A stretch of 64,000 nucleotides of DNA from an uncultured Pelagibacteraceae bacterium. Lineage in GTDB: Bacteria > Pseudomonadota > Alphaproteobacteria > Pelagibacterales > Pelagibacteraceae. A program made the position numbers and the translations under genes. Where the stretch lies: assembly GCA_902596375.1 (NCBI GenBank), contig CACJTU010000001.1:62001-126000 (forward strand), in the 5' to 3' direction. The notes under the pieces are model-generated. The model worked only from the letters and a program-made list of their open reading frames with translations. It ran no database searches and had not been told where the DNA came from. Shown here one piece after another: positions 17,368 to 26,302 of the stretch; position 1 is the first letter of the stretch, and each line of letters starts with the position of its first letter.

Positions 17368-17598
17368 TTAACTCTCCTTTGTTTTAATTGCTAATGCATG
17401 CAGCTCATTACCCATTCTACCTTTTAATGAGTTATAAACCATTTTATGTTGCTCAATTTTGCTTTTTCCAGAAAATTGAGATGACGTAACTGTTGCTGAA
17501 TAATGATTTCCATCACCTGCCAAATCTTGTATTTCAACAACTGCATCTGGCATTGCTTTTTTTATAAAATTCTCAATTTCTTTCAAATTCATCGCCAT
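17368..17598 (-). CDS. bolA: BolA family protein, partner of monothiol glutaredoxin
   Basis: A 76-residue BolA-family protein of the short IbaG/BolA2 type. The family helix-turn region has AGDGNHYSATVTSSQFSGKSKIEQHKMVYNSL with the conserved H and the L-x-x-x-x-x-x-E-L-H-A-L-A-I-K-T ending. It should share the [2Fe-2S] cluster with GrxD (gene immediately downstream) and take part in iron-sulfur transfer or redox sensing. The ATG used overlaps the purL stop by one base; a second ATG two codons in is also possible. The symbol is used for the family, not for the stress-morphology BolA1. Confidence 0.9.
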   Translation of the reverse strand: MAMNLKEIENFIKKAMPDAVVEIQDLAGDGNHYSATVTSSQFSGKSKIEQHKMVYNSLKGRMGNELHALAIKTKES

Positions 17599-19790
17599 TA
17601 TTTACTCATATAGTTTGTAAGCCAACTTTTATTCGAAGTAGATAATTCGTCAATTGTAACTTTTGTCTTATCATTAATATATAGTTCATTTTCACTAATT
17701 GTGCCAAGTTCATCAAAATGGACTGCATTTTTATTCAATATATCCGCTACTTTTTTAAAATCTTTTTTATTTATTTCCAGAATATATCTACTTTGATCTT
17801 CAGCAAAAAAGTATTCTATTTCATTAATTAAATATTTAGGTTTGTTAATATTTATTCCCTTTTTTCCTTTAATACACATTTTTGCTACCGCAGTAATTAT
17901 GCCACCTAAAGAAACATCATGAGCACTTTTTATTAAATTATTATCAATCAATTTCAGCAACGTTTCTCCATTATTTTTTTCATTAAATAAATTTACTTCA
18001 GGCGGGGGTCCATTTTTTTCATCTAAAACAGTTCTTGCAAATAAACTTTGATCAATATGTCCTTCGGTTTTTCCAATTACTAAAACTAAATTATCAACCT
18101 CTTTAAACTCCATATTAATCATATTCTTATAATCTTTAATTAATCCAACTCCACCAATTGCAGGTGTAGGTTTTATACCTTCCTCTTTTGTTTGGTTATA
18201 AAAAGATACATTTCCAGAAACCACTGGAAATTTTAAATATTCGCTCGCTTCACTAATACCTTGAACACATTCAACAAACTCACCCATGTTTTCTTCATTT
18301 TCAGGACTACCAAAATTTAAACAATTAGTAATTGCAATTGGTTTTGCACCAACAGATATAAGATTTCTAAAACTTTCACAAACTACTTGCTTTCCACCAG
18401 TTAAGGGATGAGCCCAGCAATAAACCGCGGAAGAATCCACAGAAGCAGCTACTGCTTTATCTGTTCCATGAACTCTTACAACGCCCGCATCTCCACCAGG
18501 TTTTTGTATTGTATCTCCCATAACAGTATGATCATACTGTTGCCAAATCCATTCTTTGCTGCATACGTTTGGATTAGCTAAAATTTTCTTTAATACATCA
18601 ATAATTTTTAAATGTTTAATGTCTTCTTTTTTAATTTTATTCTTTTTAGGAAGTTTTGTCTTTTTCCATTTGCGATCATACATAGGAGAGTTTTCAACCA
18701 AAGCATTAACTGGAATGTCAGCAACTTTTTCTTCATCAAAATAAAGTTCTATTTTTTTTGACTTAGTAGTTTTTCCAATTACTGCAAAATCTAAGTTCCA
18801 TTTATCAAATATTTTTTTTGCTTGATTTTCTTTGCCGTTTTCTAAAACAATCAACATTCTTTCTTGGCTCTCAGAGAGCATAATTTCGTATGGTGTCATC
18901 TTGGTTTCTCTACATGGTACTTTATTTAAGTTGATTTCAATTCCAAGGTTTCCTTTTGAGGCCATTTCAATACTTGAAGAAGTTAATCCGGCAGCACCCA
19001 TATCTTGAATGGCTATAATTGAATCTCCTGCCATAAGTTCTAAGCAAGCTTCAAGCAAAAGTTTTTCAGTAAATGGATCTCCAACCTGAACTGTAGGTTT
19101 CTTTTCTTCAATTTTTTCATCAAAACTTGCTGAAGCCATACTTGCACCATGTATTCCATCTCTTCCAGTTTTAGACCCAACATAAATAACTGGTTTATTT
19201 AAACCTGCAGCTTTAGAATAAAAAATCTTATCTTTTTTAACTAATCCTAATGTCATAGCGTTTACCAAAATATTTCCATTATAGGAGCTATCGAAACTTG
19301 TTTGGCCAGCAATTGTAGGAACACCCATACAGTTTCCATAACCACCTATGCCATGAACAACACCTCTTAATAAATTTTTTGTTTTTTTATGTTGTGGTGA
19401 TCCAAAATGTATAGAGTTCAAGTTAGCTATTGGTCTTGCACCCATTGTAAATACATCGCGCATTATACCTCCGACCCCAGTAGCAGCACCTTGATATGGT
19501 TCAATAAATGAAGGGTGATTATGACTTTCTATCTTAAATACTATTGCATCATTGTCCTCGATATCTATAACACCTGCATTTTCTCCTGGACCTTGGATAA
19601 CCTTCTTTCCTTTAGTAGGTAGTTTTTTTAAATGTAATCTTGAAGATTTATATGAACAATGCTCATTCCACATTGCAGAAAAAATACCTAGTTCTGTGAT
19701 ATTAGGAGTTCTCTTTAATAGTTCACAAATTTTAGCATATTCATCTTTTTTTAAACCGTGATCTATTGCTACTTGTTCGTTCACAATCAT
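17598..19790 (-). CDS. purL: Phosphoribosylformylglycinamidine synthase, large subunit (small-type PurL)
   Basis: A 730-residue FGAM synthase catalytic subunit of the short (Gram-positive/archaeal/alphaproteobacterial) type, lacking fused PurS-like and glutaminase parts. Two AIRS-like repeats are visible: one with ESHNHPS, GAATGVGGIMRD, GARPIA and DMGAAGLTSS, and a second with KPGGDAGVVRVHG, GAKPIAITNCLNFG and SAHDVSLGG. It converts FGAR to FGAM with ATP and ammonia passed from PurQ, in a complex with PurS, and both genes lie directly upstream in the operon. It overlaps purQ by 4 bases. Length is typical (about 730-740). Confidence 0.97.
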   Translation of the reverse strand: MIVNEQVAIDHGLKKDEYAKICELLKRTPNITELGIFSAMWNEHCSYKSSRLHLKKLPTKGKKVIQGPGENAGVIDIEDNDAIVFKIESHNHPSFIEPYQGAATGVGGIMRDVFTMGARPIANLNSIHFGSPQHKKTKNLLRGVVHGIGGYGNCMGVPTIAGQTSFDSSYNGNILVNAMTLGLVKKDKIFYSKAAGLNKPVIYVGSKTGRDGIHGASMASASFDEKIEEKKPTVQVGDPFTEKLLLEACLELMAGDSIIAIQDMGAAGLTSSSIEMASKGNLGIEINLNKVPCRETKMTPYEIMLSESQERMLIVLENGKENQAKKIFDKWNLDFAVIGKTTKSKKIELYFDEEKVADIPVNALVENSPMYDRKWKKTKLPKKNKIKKEDIKHLKIIDVLKKILANPNVCSKEWIWQQYDHTVMGDTIQKPGGDAGVVRVHGTDKAVAASVDSSAVYCWAHPLTGGKQVVCESFRNLISVGAKPIAITNCLNFGSPENEENMGEFVECVQGISEASEYLKFPVVSGNVSFYNQTKEEGIKPTPAIGGVGLIKDYKNMINMEFKEVDNLVLVIGKTEGHIDQSLFARTVLDEKNGPPPEVNLFNEKNNGETLLKLIDNNLIKSAHDVSLGGIITAVAKMCIKGKKGININKPKYLINEIEYFFAEDQSRYILEINKKDFKKVADILNKNAVHFDELGTISENELYINDKTKVTIDELSTSNKSWLTNYMSK

Positions 19791-20470
19791 TTTAAGTTGT
19801 TTATTAAGTTTTTAAAAAATAATGATCCATCCTCACCAGATAATGATGTATCAATCATTCTTTCAGGGTGGGGCATCATTCCTAGAACATTTTTTTCTTT
19901 ATTAAATATACCGGCAATATTTTTTATGGATCCATTAGGATTAAATTGATCTTCTATTTTTCCATTTTCATCACAATAGTTAATAGCTATTTGATTATTA
20001 TCTTCAATTTCTTTTAATTGATCATTAGTGCAAAAATAATTTCCTTCATTGTGAGCTATATGAAATTCTAAAATTTCGTTATGAACGTTTTTAAAATATT
20101 TATTTTTTTTATCGTTAATTTTAACAAAAACGTTTTTACAAATAAATTCTAAATATTTGTTTCTAAGCAAAACACCCGGAACCAAACCAGTTTCTACCAA
20201 TATTTGAAATCCATTACATATACCCATAACCATTCCACCCGCATTTGCAAAATTAATAACTGATTGCATAATTTTTGATTTTGATGCCATACTTCCACAT
20301 CTCAAGTAATCACCATATGAAAATCCACCTGGTAATACAACCAAATCACTTTTTGGTAATTCAGCATCAGCATGCCAAACCATTTTATTTTTAAATCCAA
20401 ACTTCTTTAAAGCGACATCCATGTCTCTATCACAATTTGAACCTGGAAAAGTAATAACCGATGATTTCAT
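19787..20470 (-). CDS. purQ: Phosphoribosylformylglycinamidine synthase, glutaminase subunit
   Basis: A 227-residue class I glutamine amidotransferase supplying ammonia to PurL. The nucleophile cysteine is in VMGICNGFQIL, and the His-Glu pair is in GMMPHPERM near the C-terminus. The N-terminus VITFPGSNCDRDMD is the PurQ signature. It lies four bases after purS and overlaps purL by four, so the complex subunits are made in the order PurS, PurQ, PurL. Complete, with no unusual residues. Confidence 0.96.
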   Translation of the reverse strand: MKSSVITFPGSNCDRDMDVALKKFGFKNKMVWHADAELPKSDLVVLPGGFSYGDYLRCGSMASKSKIMQSVINFANAGGMVMGICNGFQILVETGLVPGVLLRNKYLEFICKNVFVKINDKKNKYFKNVHNEILEFHIAHNEGNYFCTNDQLKEIEDNNQIAINYCDENGKIEDQFNPNGSIKNIAGIFNKEKNVLGMMPHPERMIDTSLSGEDGSLFFKNLINNLK

Positions 20471-20473
20471 TAA

Positions 20474-20716
20474 TTATTTTGGCTCAATAATTTTATAATT
20501 TTCAATTACAAGATTTGCCAAAAGTTTTTCACACATTTCTTCAACTTTTGCTTTTGCTTTGACGTTGTCAGTTTCTTTAGTGTCTATTTCAAAATATTTA
20601 CCTTGTCTTACTTCATTAATACTATCGTAACCCATCCCTTCAAGGGTTTGATGAATAACCTTTCCCTGTGGATCAAGAACATCCTTCTTTAAAGTTATTA
20701 TTACTGAAATTTTCAT
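20474..20716 (-). CDS. purS: Phosphoribosylformylglycinamidine synthase subunit PurS
   Basis: An 80-residue PurS, the small structural subunit that bridges PurL and PurQ. The typical pattern LKKDVLDPQGKVIHQTLEGMGY and VRQGKYFEID is visible. Its presence agrees with the short PurL downstream, which cannot bind PurQ without it. The ATG overlaps the purC stop by four bases. Confidence 0.95.
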   Translation of the reverse strand: MKISVIITLKKDVLDPQGKVIHQTLEGMGYDSINEVRQGKYFEIDTKETDNVKAKAKVEEMCEKLLANLVIENYKIIEPK

Positions 20717-21498
20717 TTCTTCTTTCTTTTTACAGATGAAAGCTGGGTAACATTTACAGCAGAAACATTTGATTGTTCATGAAGTATCCCAAGCCTTTTT
20801 GCAACTTCCGTATAAGCAGGAATTAAATCTCCTAAATCTTTTCTAAATCTGTCTTTATCAAGTTTTTTATCTGTTAAAGTATCCCACAATCTACATGTAT
20901 CAGGGCTTATTTCGTCAGCCAATATAATTTGAGTTTTTTCACTTTCATGGGTGAAGCCAAATTCTACTTTAAAATCTACTAATTTTATTCCTACACCTCT
21001 AAACATTCCCAGTAAAAAATCATTTAATCTAGATAGATTTTCATCAATCCAATCAAGCTGCATCACACTAAGCCAATTGAAAGTTAAAATATGTTCTCGA
21101 CTAATTATTGGATCTCCGAGCTTATCATCTTTTAGACAGTATTCTATCAATGGTCGTTCAAGGACGGTTCCTTCCTCAATACCCAATCTTTTAGTTAATG
21201 ATCCAGTAGCAATATTTCTTACTATAAATTCTATTGGTATTATATCAACTAACTTAACTAGTTGTTCTCTCATATTAATTCTTTTTACTAAATGATTTTT
21301 AATTCCAATTTCGGATAAATTTGAGAGAATATGCTCAGATATTCTATTGTTTAGAACGCCTTTACCCTCAATTGTAGTTTTCTTTTGATTATTGAATGCA
21401 GTTGCGTCATCTTTAAAATATTGGATAACTAAGTTTTTATCATTTGTTGCATAAATGATTTTAGCTTTCCCTTCGTATAATTTTTTACCTTTTTTCAT
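20713..21498 (-). CDS. purC: Phosphoribosylaminoimidazole-succinocarboxamide synthase
   Basis: A 261-residue SAICAR synthetase that joins aspartate to CAIR using ATP. Recognisable parts are LYEGKAKIIYAT, VRNIATGSL, LVDFKVEFG and the late DEISPDTCRLWD metal/substrate motif. It overlaps the purS start by four bases and the purB stop by one base. The order purB-purC-purS-purQ-purL puts consecutive enzymes of the inosinate pathway together, typical of alphaproteobacteria. Confidence 0.96.
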   Translation of the reverse strand: MKKGKKLYEGKAKIIYATNDKNLVIQYFKDDATAFNNQKKTTIEGKGVLNNRISEHILSNLSEIGIKNHLVKRINMREQLVKLVDIIPIEFIVRNIATGSLTKRLGIEEGTVLERPLIEYCLKDDKLGDPIISREHILTFNWLSVMQLDWIDENLSRLNDFLLGMFRGVGIKLVDFKVEFGFTHESEKTQIILADEISPDTCRLWDTLTDKKLDKDRFRKDLGDLIPAYTEVAKRLGILHEQSNVSAVNVTQLSSVKRKKK

Positions 21499-22790
21499 TA
21501 TTTAAAAACTCTTCTAAAGATATAATTTACATTTTTAAAGTGTTTAGAATAATTAAATATAGATTTTAATTTTTTTAGAGAAATTTTACTCATTACAAAT
21601 TTATCAGATGAAATTACATCAATTAAGTTTAAATTTTCTGCAAAACATTTTTTTGAATATGATTGTACCATTTTGTAAGATTTTTCTCTGCTTAATCCTG
21701 TTTTAGTTAATTCCAACATAACCTCTTGAGAGAAAATTAAACCTTTTGTTAAATTTAAGTTTTCAAGCATTTTTTTTGGATAAACAATCATGTTATCTAA
21801 AATATTAGCAAGCCTAACCAATGCAAAATCAGTTGTTATATTAGCGTCTGGTCCGATATTTCTTTCAACACTTGAATGAGAAATGTCTCTTTCATGCCAA
21901 AGTGCTATATTTTCAAGCGCCGGCACAACTGCACTCCTAACCATTCTAGCTAAGCCTGTTAAATTTTCACTTAAAATAGGATTTTTTTTATGAGGCATCG
22001 CAGAGGATCCTTTTTGATTTTTAGAAAAATATTCTTGTAACTCATAAACTTCGGTTCTTTGTAGATGTCTTATTTCAACAGCCACTCTTTCAATAGAACC
22101 TCCAATAATTCCCAAAACAGAGAAATAGAAAGCATGTCTATCTCTTGGAATTACTTGGGTGGAAATTGGTTCAACTTTTAGACCTAATTTTTTTGCCACA
22201 TATTTTTCAACATTTGGATTAATGTTAGCGAATGTTCCAACAGCTCCAGATATTGCACAGGTTGATACTTCATTGATTGCATTTTTCAATCTATTTCTGT
22301 TTCTTTTAAATTCCTCATAAAACGAAGCCAATTTTAATCCAAAAGTAATTGGTTCAGCATGGATACCGTGGCTTCTTCCCATGCACGGTGTAAATTTATA
22401 TTTTTTGGCTTGTTTTTTTAAAACTTTTAAAATTTGATCTATATCTTTTAAAATAATTTTACCTGATTGAACCAGTTGAATGTTAAAACTAGTATCTAAA
22501 ACATCTGATGATGTCATTCCTTGATGTAGGTAGCGTGCTTTGATACCGGCTTTTTCAGTAACTGAGGTAAGAAATGCTATTACATCATGTTTAACTTCAG
22601 ACTCTATTTTGTGAATTCTGCTTACATTAATTCTTGCTTTTTTTCTAACAATTGAAGAAACACCTCTTGGAATTTGACCAAGTTTTTCCATTGCTTCTGC
22701 TGCTGCAACCTCAACATCTAACCAGATTTTATATTTATTTTCTTCTGACCAAATGTCAGTTAATTCTTTTCGCGAGTATCTTTTAATCAT
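21498..22790 (-). CDS. purB: Adenylosuccinate lyase
   Basis: A 430-residue fumarase/aspartase-superfamily lyase acting twice in purine synthesis: on SAICAR to give AICAR, and on adenylosuccinate to give AMP. The signature loop GSSAMPHKKNP is clear, with MTSSDVLDT and GRSHGIHAEP carrying the catalytic histidines. The N-terminal IKRYSRKELTDIWSEENKY is typical of the type found in this phylum. It is one-base coupled to purC and 4 bases after map. Confidence 0.96.
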   Translation of the reverse strand: MIKRYSRKELTDIWSEENKYKIWLDVEVAAAEAMEKLGQIPRGVSSIVRKKARINVSRIHKIESEVKHDVIAFLTSVTEKAGIKARYLHQGMTSSDVLDTSFNIQLVQSGKIILKDIDQILKVLKKQAKKYKFTPCMGRSHGIHAEPITFGLKLASFYEEFKRNRNRLKNAINEVSTCAISGAVGTFANINPNVEKYVAKKLGLKVEPISTQVIPRDRHAFYFSVLGIIGGSIERVAVEIRHLQRTEVYELQEYFSKNQKGSSAMPHKKNPILSENLTGLARMVRSAVVPALENIALWHERDISHSSVERNIGPDANITTDFALVRLANILDNMIVYPKKMLENLNLTKGLIFSQEVMLELTKTGLSREKSYKMVQSYSKKCFAENLNLIDVISSDKFVMSKISLKKLKSIFNYSKHFKNVNYIFRRVFK

Positions 22791-22793
22791 TAA

Positions 22794-23564
22794 TTATAAG
22801 TATGGAGGCTTTGAATAACCTTTAGCAGATTCTGTAAAGATTTCATAACCATTTTCAGTAATTCCTAACGTATGTTCAAATTGTGCAGATAATGATTTAT
22901 CTTTTGTAACAGCTGTCCAACCATCATTCAACATTTTAACATCATATTTGCCTACATTTATCATAGGCTCTATAGTAAATGTCATGCCAGGTCTTAATTC
23001 CATGCCGGTATTTTTTCTACCATAATGAAGAATATTAGGTGTCTCATGAAATGTAGTGCTTATTCCGTGGCCACAAAAATCTCTAACAACTGAAAAACCT
23101 TTTTCTTCTACATAAGACTGTATCTCATAACCAATATCTCCTAATTTAATTCCAGGTCTTAAAATTTTAATAGCTTTCATCATTGACTCGTAAGTAGCAT
23201 CTATAAGATTATTTAATTTAACTGCGGTTTTTCCAATGCAAAACATTCTGCTTGTATCTCCATAATGCTCATCAACAATTGCTGTAACATCTACATTTAC
23301 AGCATCACCTTCTTGTAAAGTTCTATCAGATGGTATTCCATGACATACAACATGATTCAAAGATGTACATAAAGATTTTGTAAAACCTCTATAATAGAGT
23401 GGGGCAGAGTAGCCGCCATTATCTCTTATAAATTCATATCCTAACTTATCAATATAATCAGTTGAGACGCCTTCTTTAATATTCTCAGTTAACATATCCA
23501 AAGTTCTAGCAGCTAAATTTCCTGCAATTCTCATTTTTTCAAATTTCTCTCTATAATCAATCAT
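22794..23564 (-). CDS. map: Methionine aminopeptidase, type I
   Basis: A 256-residue type I MetAP that removes the N-terminal methionine from nascent proteins. The metal site residues are spread over VNVDVTAIVDEHYGDTSRMF (two Asp), CGHGISTTFHE, FTIEPMIN and FEHTLGI. Cysteine and histidine positions agree with the type Ia form without N-terminal zinc finger. The start overlaps sfsA by eight bases. It is placed between sfsA and purB in the same minus-strand operon, a setting with no obvious functional logic. Confidence 0.96.
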   Translation of the reverse strand: MIDYREKFEKMRIAGNLAARTLDMLTENIKEGVSTDYIDKLGYEFIRDNGGYSAPLYYRGFTKSLCTSLNHVVCHGIPSDRTLQEGDAVNVDVTAIVDEHYGDTSRMFCIGKTAVKLNNLIDATYESMMKAIKILRPGIKLGDIGYEIQSYVEEKGFSVVRDFCGHGISTTFHETPNILHYGRKNTGMELRPGMTFTIEPMINVGKYDVKMLNDGWTAVTKDKSLSAQFEHTLGITENGYEIFTESAKGYSKPPYL

Positions 23565-24255
23565 CTATAATTTTTAATTTTTTATCTATAAAAATTTTTT
23601 TTGAACTTATATCACATCTATAGGCTAAAAAATTTACACCAGCTTTTTTAGCTAATAAATAAGCCTTATAATATTCTTCGTCTATATCTTTAGCTATTTT
23701 AAAATATTTCATATTTTGGATTTGAACTAAAAATATTAAATATGTTTTATAACTTTTTTTTATGGCATCAATAAGGGTAAATAAATGCTTAATGCCTCTT
23801 GCTGTTGGTGCATCTGGAAATTCTGCTGTATCTTTATTTCTAAATAATGTAACATTTTTTACTTCAATAAAGGTTTTTTGACCCTTTTTTTCTAATAAAA
23901 AATCAAATCTAGTTTCCTCATTAAAAAAAACCTCTGGTTTTATAGAGCTATTATTTTTAAGTTCATTTATAAGATTGTTGCTGAGCCCATGCTCAACTAT
24001 TCTATTTGCCATGTGGGTATTTACGCCAACTAAATTTTTTCTAGATTTAATTATTTCCAATCCATACTTCAGTTTCCTTTTTGGATCATTATTAGGTAGC
24101 AAATAAACCTCATTGCCTTCATCTAATAGTCCTTTCATCGATCCTGTATTAGGGCAATGAGCTGTGACAATTTCTTTACCAAGTTTAACGTCAGTAAAAA
24201 ACCTTTTATAACGTTTGATTAGTTTGCCTTTTACTAAAGACTTGGTAAATTCCAT
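23557..24255 (-). CDS. sfsA: SfsA family protein (DNA-binding / nuclease-like, sugar fermentation stimulation)
   Basis: A 232-residue SfsA. The start is set at ATG 24255 because MEFTKSLVKGKLIKRYKRFF aligns with the start of E. coli SfsA (234 aa). An in-frame start 36 bases upstream would run into the divergent CinA-domain gene. Family motifs include HCPNTGSMKGL, EVFFNEETRFDFLLE and FIEVKNVTL (the E-V-K of a PD-D/ExK-like nuclease core) and FPDAPTARGIKHL. SfsA was named from sugar metabolism in E. coli, but its biochemical role is unclear. It heads the operon leading to purB-purL. Confidence 0.9.
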   Translation of the reverse strand: MEFTKSLVKGKLIKRYKRFFTDVKLGKEIVTAHCPNTGSMKGLLDEGNEVYLLPNNDPKRKLKYGLEIIKSRKNLVGVNTHMANRIVEHGLSNNLINELKNNSSIKPEVFFNEETRFDFLLEKKGQKTFIEVKNVTLFRNKDTAEFPDAPTARGIKHLFTLIDAIKKSYKTYLIFLVQIQNMKYFKIAKDIDEEYYKAYLLAKKAGVNFLAYRCDISSKKIFIDKKLKIIDD

Positions 24256-24275
24256 TAGTAAAATATATATTTCAT

Positions 24276-25025
24276 ATGAACAAAAAAGCAAAAGTTAATG
24301 CATCAATTTTAATTATCGGTAATGAAATTTTGTCTGGCAGAACCCAAGACACAAATACATCAACTTTAGCGACGTGGCTGAACTCAATCGGGGTTAATGT
24401 AGCAGAAGTGAGAGTAATTCCAGATGTAGAGAAAACAATTGTAGATACTTTAAATCTTTTAAGAACAACATATGACTATGTTTTTACAACTGGTGGTATT
24501 GGGCCTACTCATGATGATATCACTGCTCAATCAGTTTCAAAAGCATTTGGTATAAAATATGAAGCTCATAAAGAAGCTTTTAAAATTTTAGAAGCTTACT
24601 ATGAACAGGGTAAATTTAATGATGGAAGACAAAAGATGGCTTGGATGCCAGAGAATGCAAATTTAATTTTAAACCCAACAAGTGGTGCACCTGGTTTTTA
24701 TGTTGAAAACGTGTTTTCTTTACCAGGAGTACCATCTATTTTAAAATCAATGTTAGGTGGTTTAACGAATAAAATTGTTGGTGGAGAACCAATTAAAAGT
24801 TTTACTATTAGTTTAAAAACAGTTGAAAGTGAAATAGCATATTCTCTAACTAAAGTTCAAAATGAAAATAAAGATGTTGAAATAGGAAGCTACCCATTTT
24901 TTCATGCAGGCAAATTAGGTGTTTCAATTGTTATAAGGTCAGAGGATCAAACTAAAATTGATAATTGTAATTCTCAAATTTTAAAATTTGTTAACGAAAA
25001 AAAAATAGAAGTAGTGGATCGTTAA
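24276..25025 (+). CDS. CinA-type molybdopterin-binding domain protein
   Basis: A 249-residue protein of the MoaB/Mog-fold CinA N-terminal family (COG1058). The landmarks are ILIIGNEILSGRTQDTN at the start and TTGGIGPTHDD about residue 72-82, with MPENANLI and SLPGVPSIL later. The C-terminal nicotinamide-nucleotide deamidase part (PncC) of full CinA is absent, so this is the stand-alone pyrophosphatase/molybdopterin-binding-like form common in alphaproteobacteria. It may hydrolyse a nucleotide-type pyrophosphate such as ADP-ribose, by family. The ATG is 20 bases from the divergent sfsA start, and the stop overlaps the next gene (TAATG). Confidence 0.85.
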   Translation: MNKKAKVNASILIIGNEILSGRTQDTNTSTLATWLNSIGVNVAEVRVIPDVEKTIVDTLNLLRTTYDYVFTTGGIGPTHDDITAQSVSKAFGIKYEAHKEAFKILEAYYEQGKFNDGRQKMAWMPENANLILNPTSGAPGFYVENVFSLPGVPSILKSMLGGLTNKIVGGEPIKSFTISLKTVESEIAYSLTKVQNENKDVEIGSYPFFHAGKLGVSIVIRSEDQTKIDNCNSQILKFVNEKKIEVVDR

Positions 25026-25426
25026 TGTTGTATTTTGCATATGGTAGCAATCTTCATCATTTTCAGATGAAACGTAGATGTAAAGACAGTATTTTTTTGA
25101 AAAAAATTAATTTAAGAGATTTTAGATTAACTTTTAGAAGTAAATATAGAGCTGCTGATATCGAACCTAAAAAAAAATCTATTGTACCAGGTGGATTATT
25201 TGAAATTTCTAAAAGTGACGAAAAAAAGTTAGACGTGTATGAGGATTTTCCAATTCTTTATAAAAAATATTATTTTAATTATTATGGAAAAAAAGTAATG
25301 ACTTATACAATGGTAAAAAAATCACGTTTTAAGTATCCAACAGAAAGGTACCTAAACGTAGTTAAAAGAGGTTATAAAGATTGTAAACTAGATTTATCTG
25401 TCTTAACAAAAGCTTTAAAATATTAA
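25025..25426 (+). CDS. Gamma-glutamylcyclotransferase-like (GGCT/AIG2) protein
   Basis: A 133-residue GGCT-fold protein. The substrate-binding YGSNL is at 6-10 and the presumed general-acid/base glutamate at E73 in VYEDFP. The family converts gamma-glutamyl amino acids or glutathione to 5-oxoproline; members of this short bacterial group have mostly unproven substrates. It is coupled by one base to the CinA-domain gene and followed by the methyltransferase gene after 4 bases. A high Lys content is normal for this AT-rich genome. Confidence 0.75.
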   Translation: MLYFAYGSNLHHFQMKRRCKDSIFLKKINLRDFRLTFRSKYRAADIEPKKKSIVPGGLFEISKSDEKKLDVYEDFPILYKKYYFNYYGKKVMTYTMVKKSRFKYPTERYLNVVKRGYKDCKLDLSVLTKALKY

Positions 25427-25430
25427 TAAA

Positions 25431-26129
25431 TTGATAAAATTAAATCAAAAGTCAAAAAAATTATTATTATTACAACGTAATGAGTTATTAACTCAAAAGC
25501 AAAGCTGGTTAAGAAAAAAATTTGGAAGATTACTTTTTACAAACATTTTTATTCATTTTTTTCAAAAGAAAAATCTTGAATTAATTACAGAAGAGCTTTT
25601 TTTGAGAGAAGTTGAAACTTTTAAAAATTTTCTACCAGTATCATTAAAAAATATTATGGATATTGGTTGTGGTTTGGGAATTATAAATATTAACCTAAAT
25701 AAGATCTATAAAAATGAGCCTCATTTCTTCTTATTGGACAAAAACAAAATAGATAAAAAAATAAAATATGGATTCAGTTCTAATTATGAAAGCTATAATG
25801 ATTTAAATGAGACAAGAAATATTCTTTTTGAAAATAATATTAAATATAGTCATATTCACATATTTGACGTAGATAAAAAAATTGAGATTAATAATAAAAT
25901 CGATTTAGTTATTTCACTTAAATCAATGGGTTATCACTATCCATTAGAAAATTACCTTAACTTCTTGCGGGCGTGCTCTACAAGTAGAACCAAATTTATA
26001 TTTGATGTAAATTCAGATTATTTTGACAATAAATCTTTTATGAATTACTTTGAAAATATTAAAGTTATTTATGAAGAAAAAACTATTCATCCTTTAAAAA
26101 GAATTTATTGTGAAGGAATTAAATTTTAA
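25431..26129 (+). CDS. Class I SAM-dependent methyltransferase-like protein
   Basis: A 232-residue protein whose residues 74-90 (IMDIGCGLGIININLN) form a Rossmann SAM-binding motif I, followed by an acidic LLDKNKI at the end of strand 2. The rest has weak similarity to anything I can name. An N-terminal basic helical segment (1-60) precedes the domain. The start is TTG 25431; no better ATG lies near the beginning. Neighbours are a GGCT-like gene and an SGNH hydrolase, both unusual for the conserved flanks, so this could be a recently acquired cell-surface or small-molecule methyltransferase. The target is unknown. Confidence 0.65.
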   Translation: MIKLNQKSKKLLLLQRNELLTQKQSWLRKKFGRLLFTNIFIHFFQKKNLELITEELFLREVETFKNFLPVSLKNIMDIGCGLGIININLNKIYKNEPHFFLLDKNKIDKKIKYGFSSNYESYNDLNETRNILFENNIKYSHIHIFDVDKKIEINNKIDLVISLKSMGYHYPLENYLNFLRACSTSRTKFIFDVNSDYFDNKSFMNYFENIKVIYEEKTIHPLKRIYCEGIKF

Positions 26130-26130
26130 A

Positions 26131-26265
26131 ATGAAGAAAATACTCATAATTTTTTTAAAAAAAATACCACATAATGAAATTTTTAAAAATGAAGATTTTC
26201 TATGTGTTGGTTCAGAAGATTGGCCTCCAATTAACAGTTTTTATATAAACCATAAAAAAAATTAG
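26131..26265 (+). CDS. Hypothetical 44-residue ORF
   Basis: ATG 26131 opens one base after the methyltransferase stop and reads 44 codons to TAG. The product begins MKKILIIFLKKIPHNEIF, then NEDFLCVGSEDWPPINSF. No domain recognised; the start reads like the first strand of a Rossmann-type protein, so this may be the stump of a deleted gene or a random short frame. A perfect 8-bp inverted repeat covers its stop codon. Confidence 0.3.
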   Translation: MKKILIIFLKKIPHNEIFKNEDFLCVGSEDWPPINSFYINHKKN

Positions 26266-26283
26266 TTTAATATTCATTAAACT
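26264..26283. repeat. Inverted repeat between the short ORF and the SGNH hydrolase gene
   Basis: AGTTTAAT / ATTAAACT, 8 bp, with a 4-base loop, flanked by A-tracts on both sides. Read on the minus strand it is a hairpin followed by T residues, i.e. terminator-like against antisense transcription. On the plus strand it is only a hairpin. It may be a marker of rearrangement or a weak bidirectional element. Confidence 0.4.
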
Positions 26284-26302
26284 CAAAAAAAAAGACTAGT
26301 AA

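Noticed and set aside
24256..24291. Longer start for sfsA
   Set aside because: Would overlap the divergent CinA-domain gene and adds residues not in the family; ATG 24255 aligns with E. coli.
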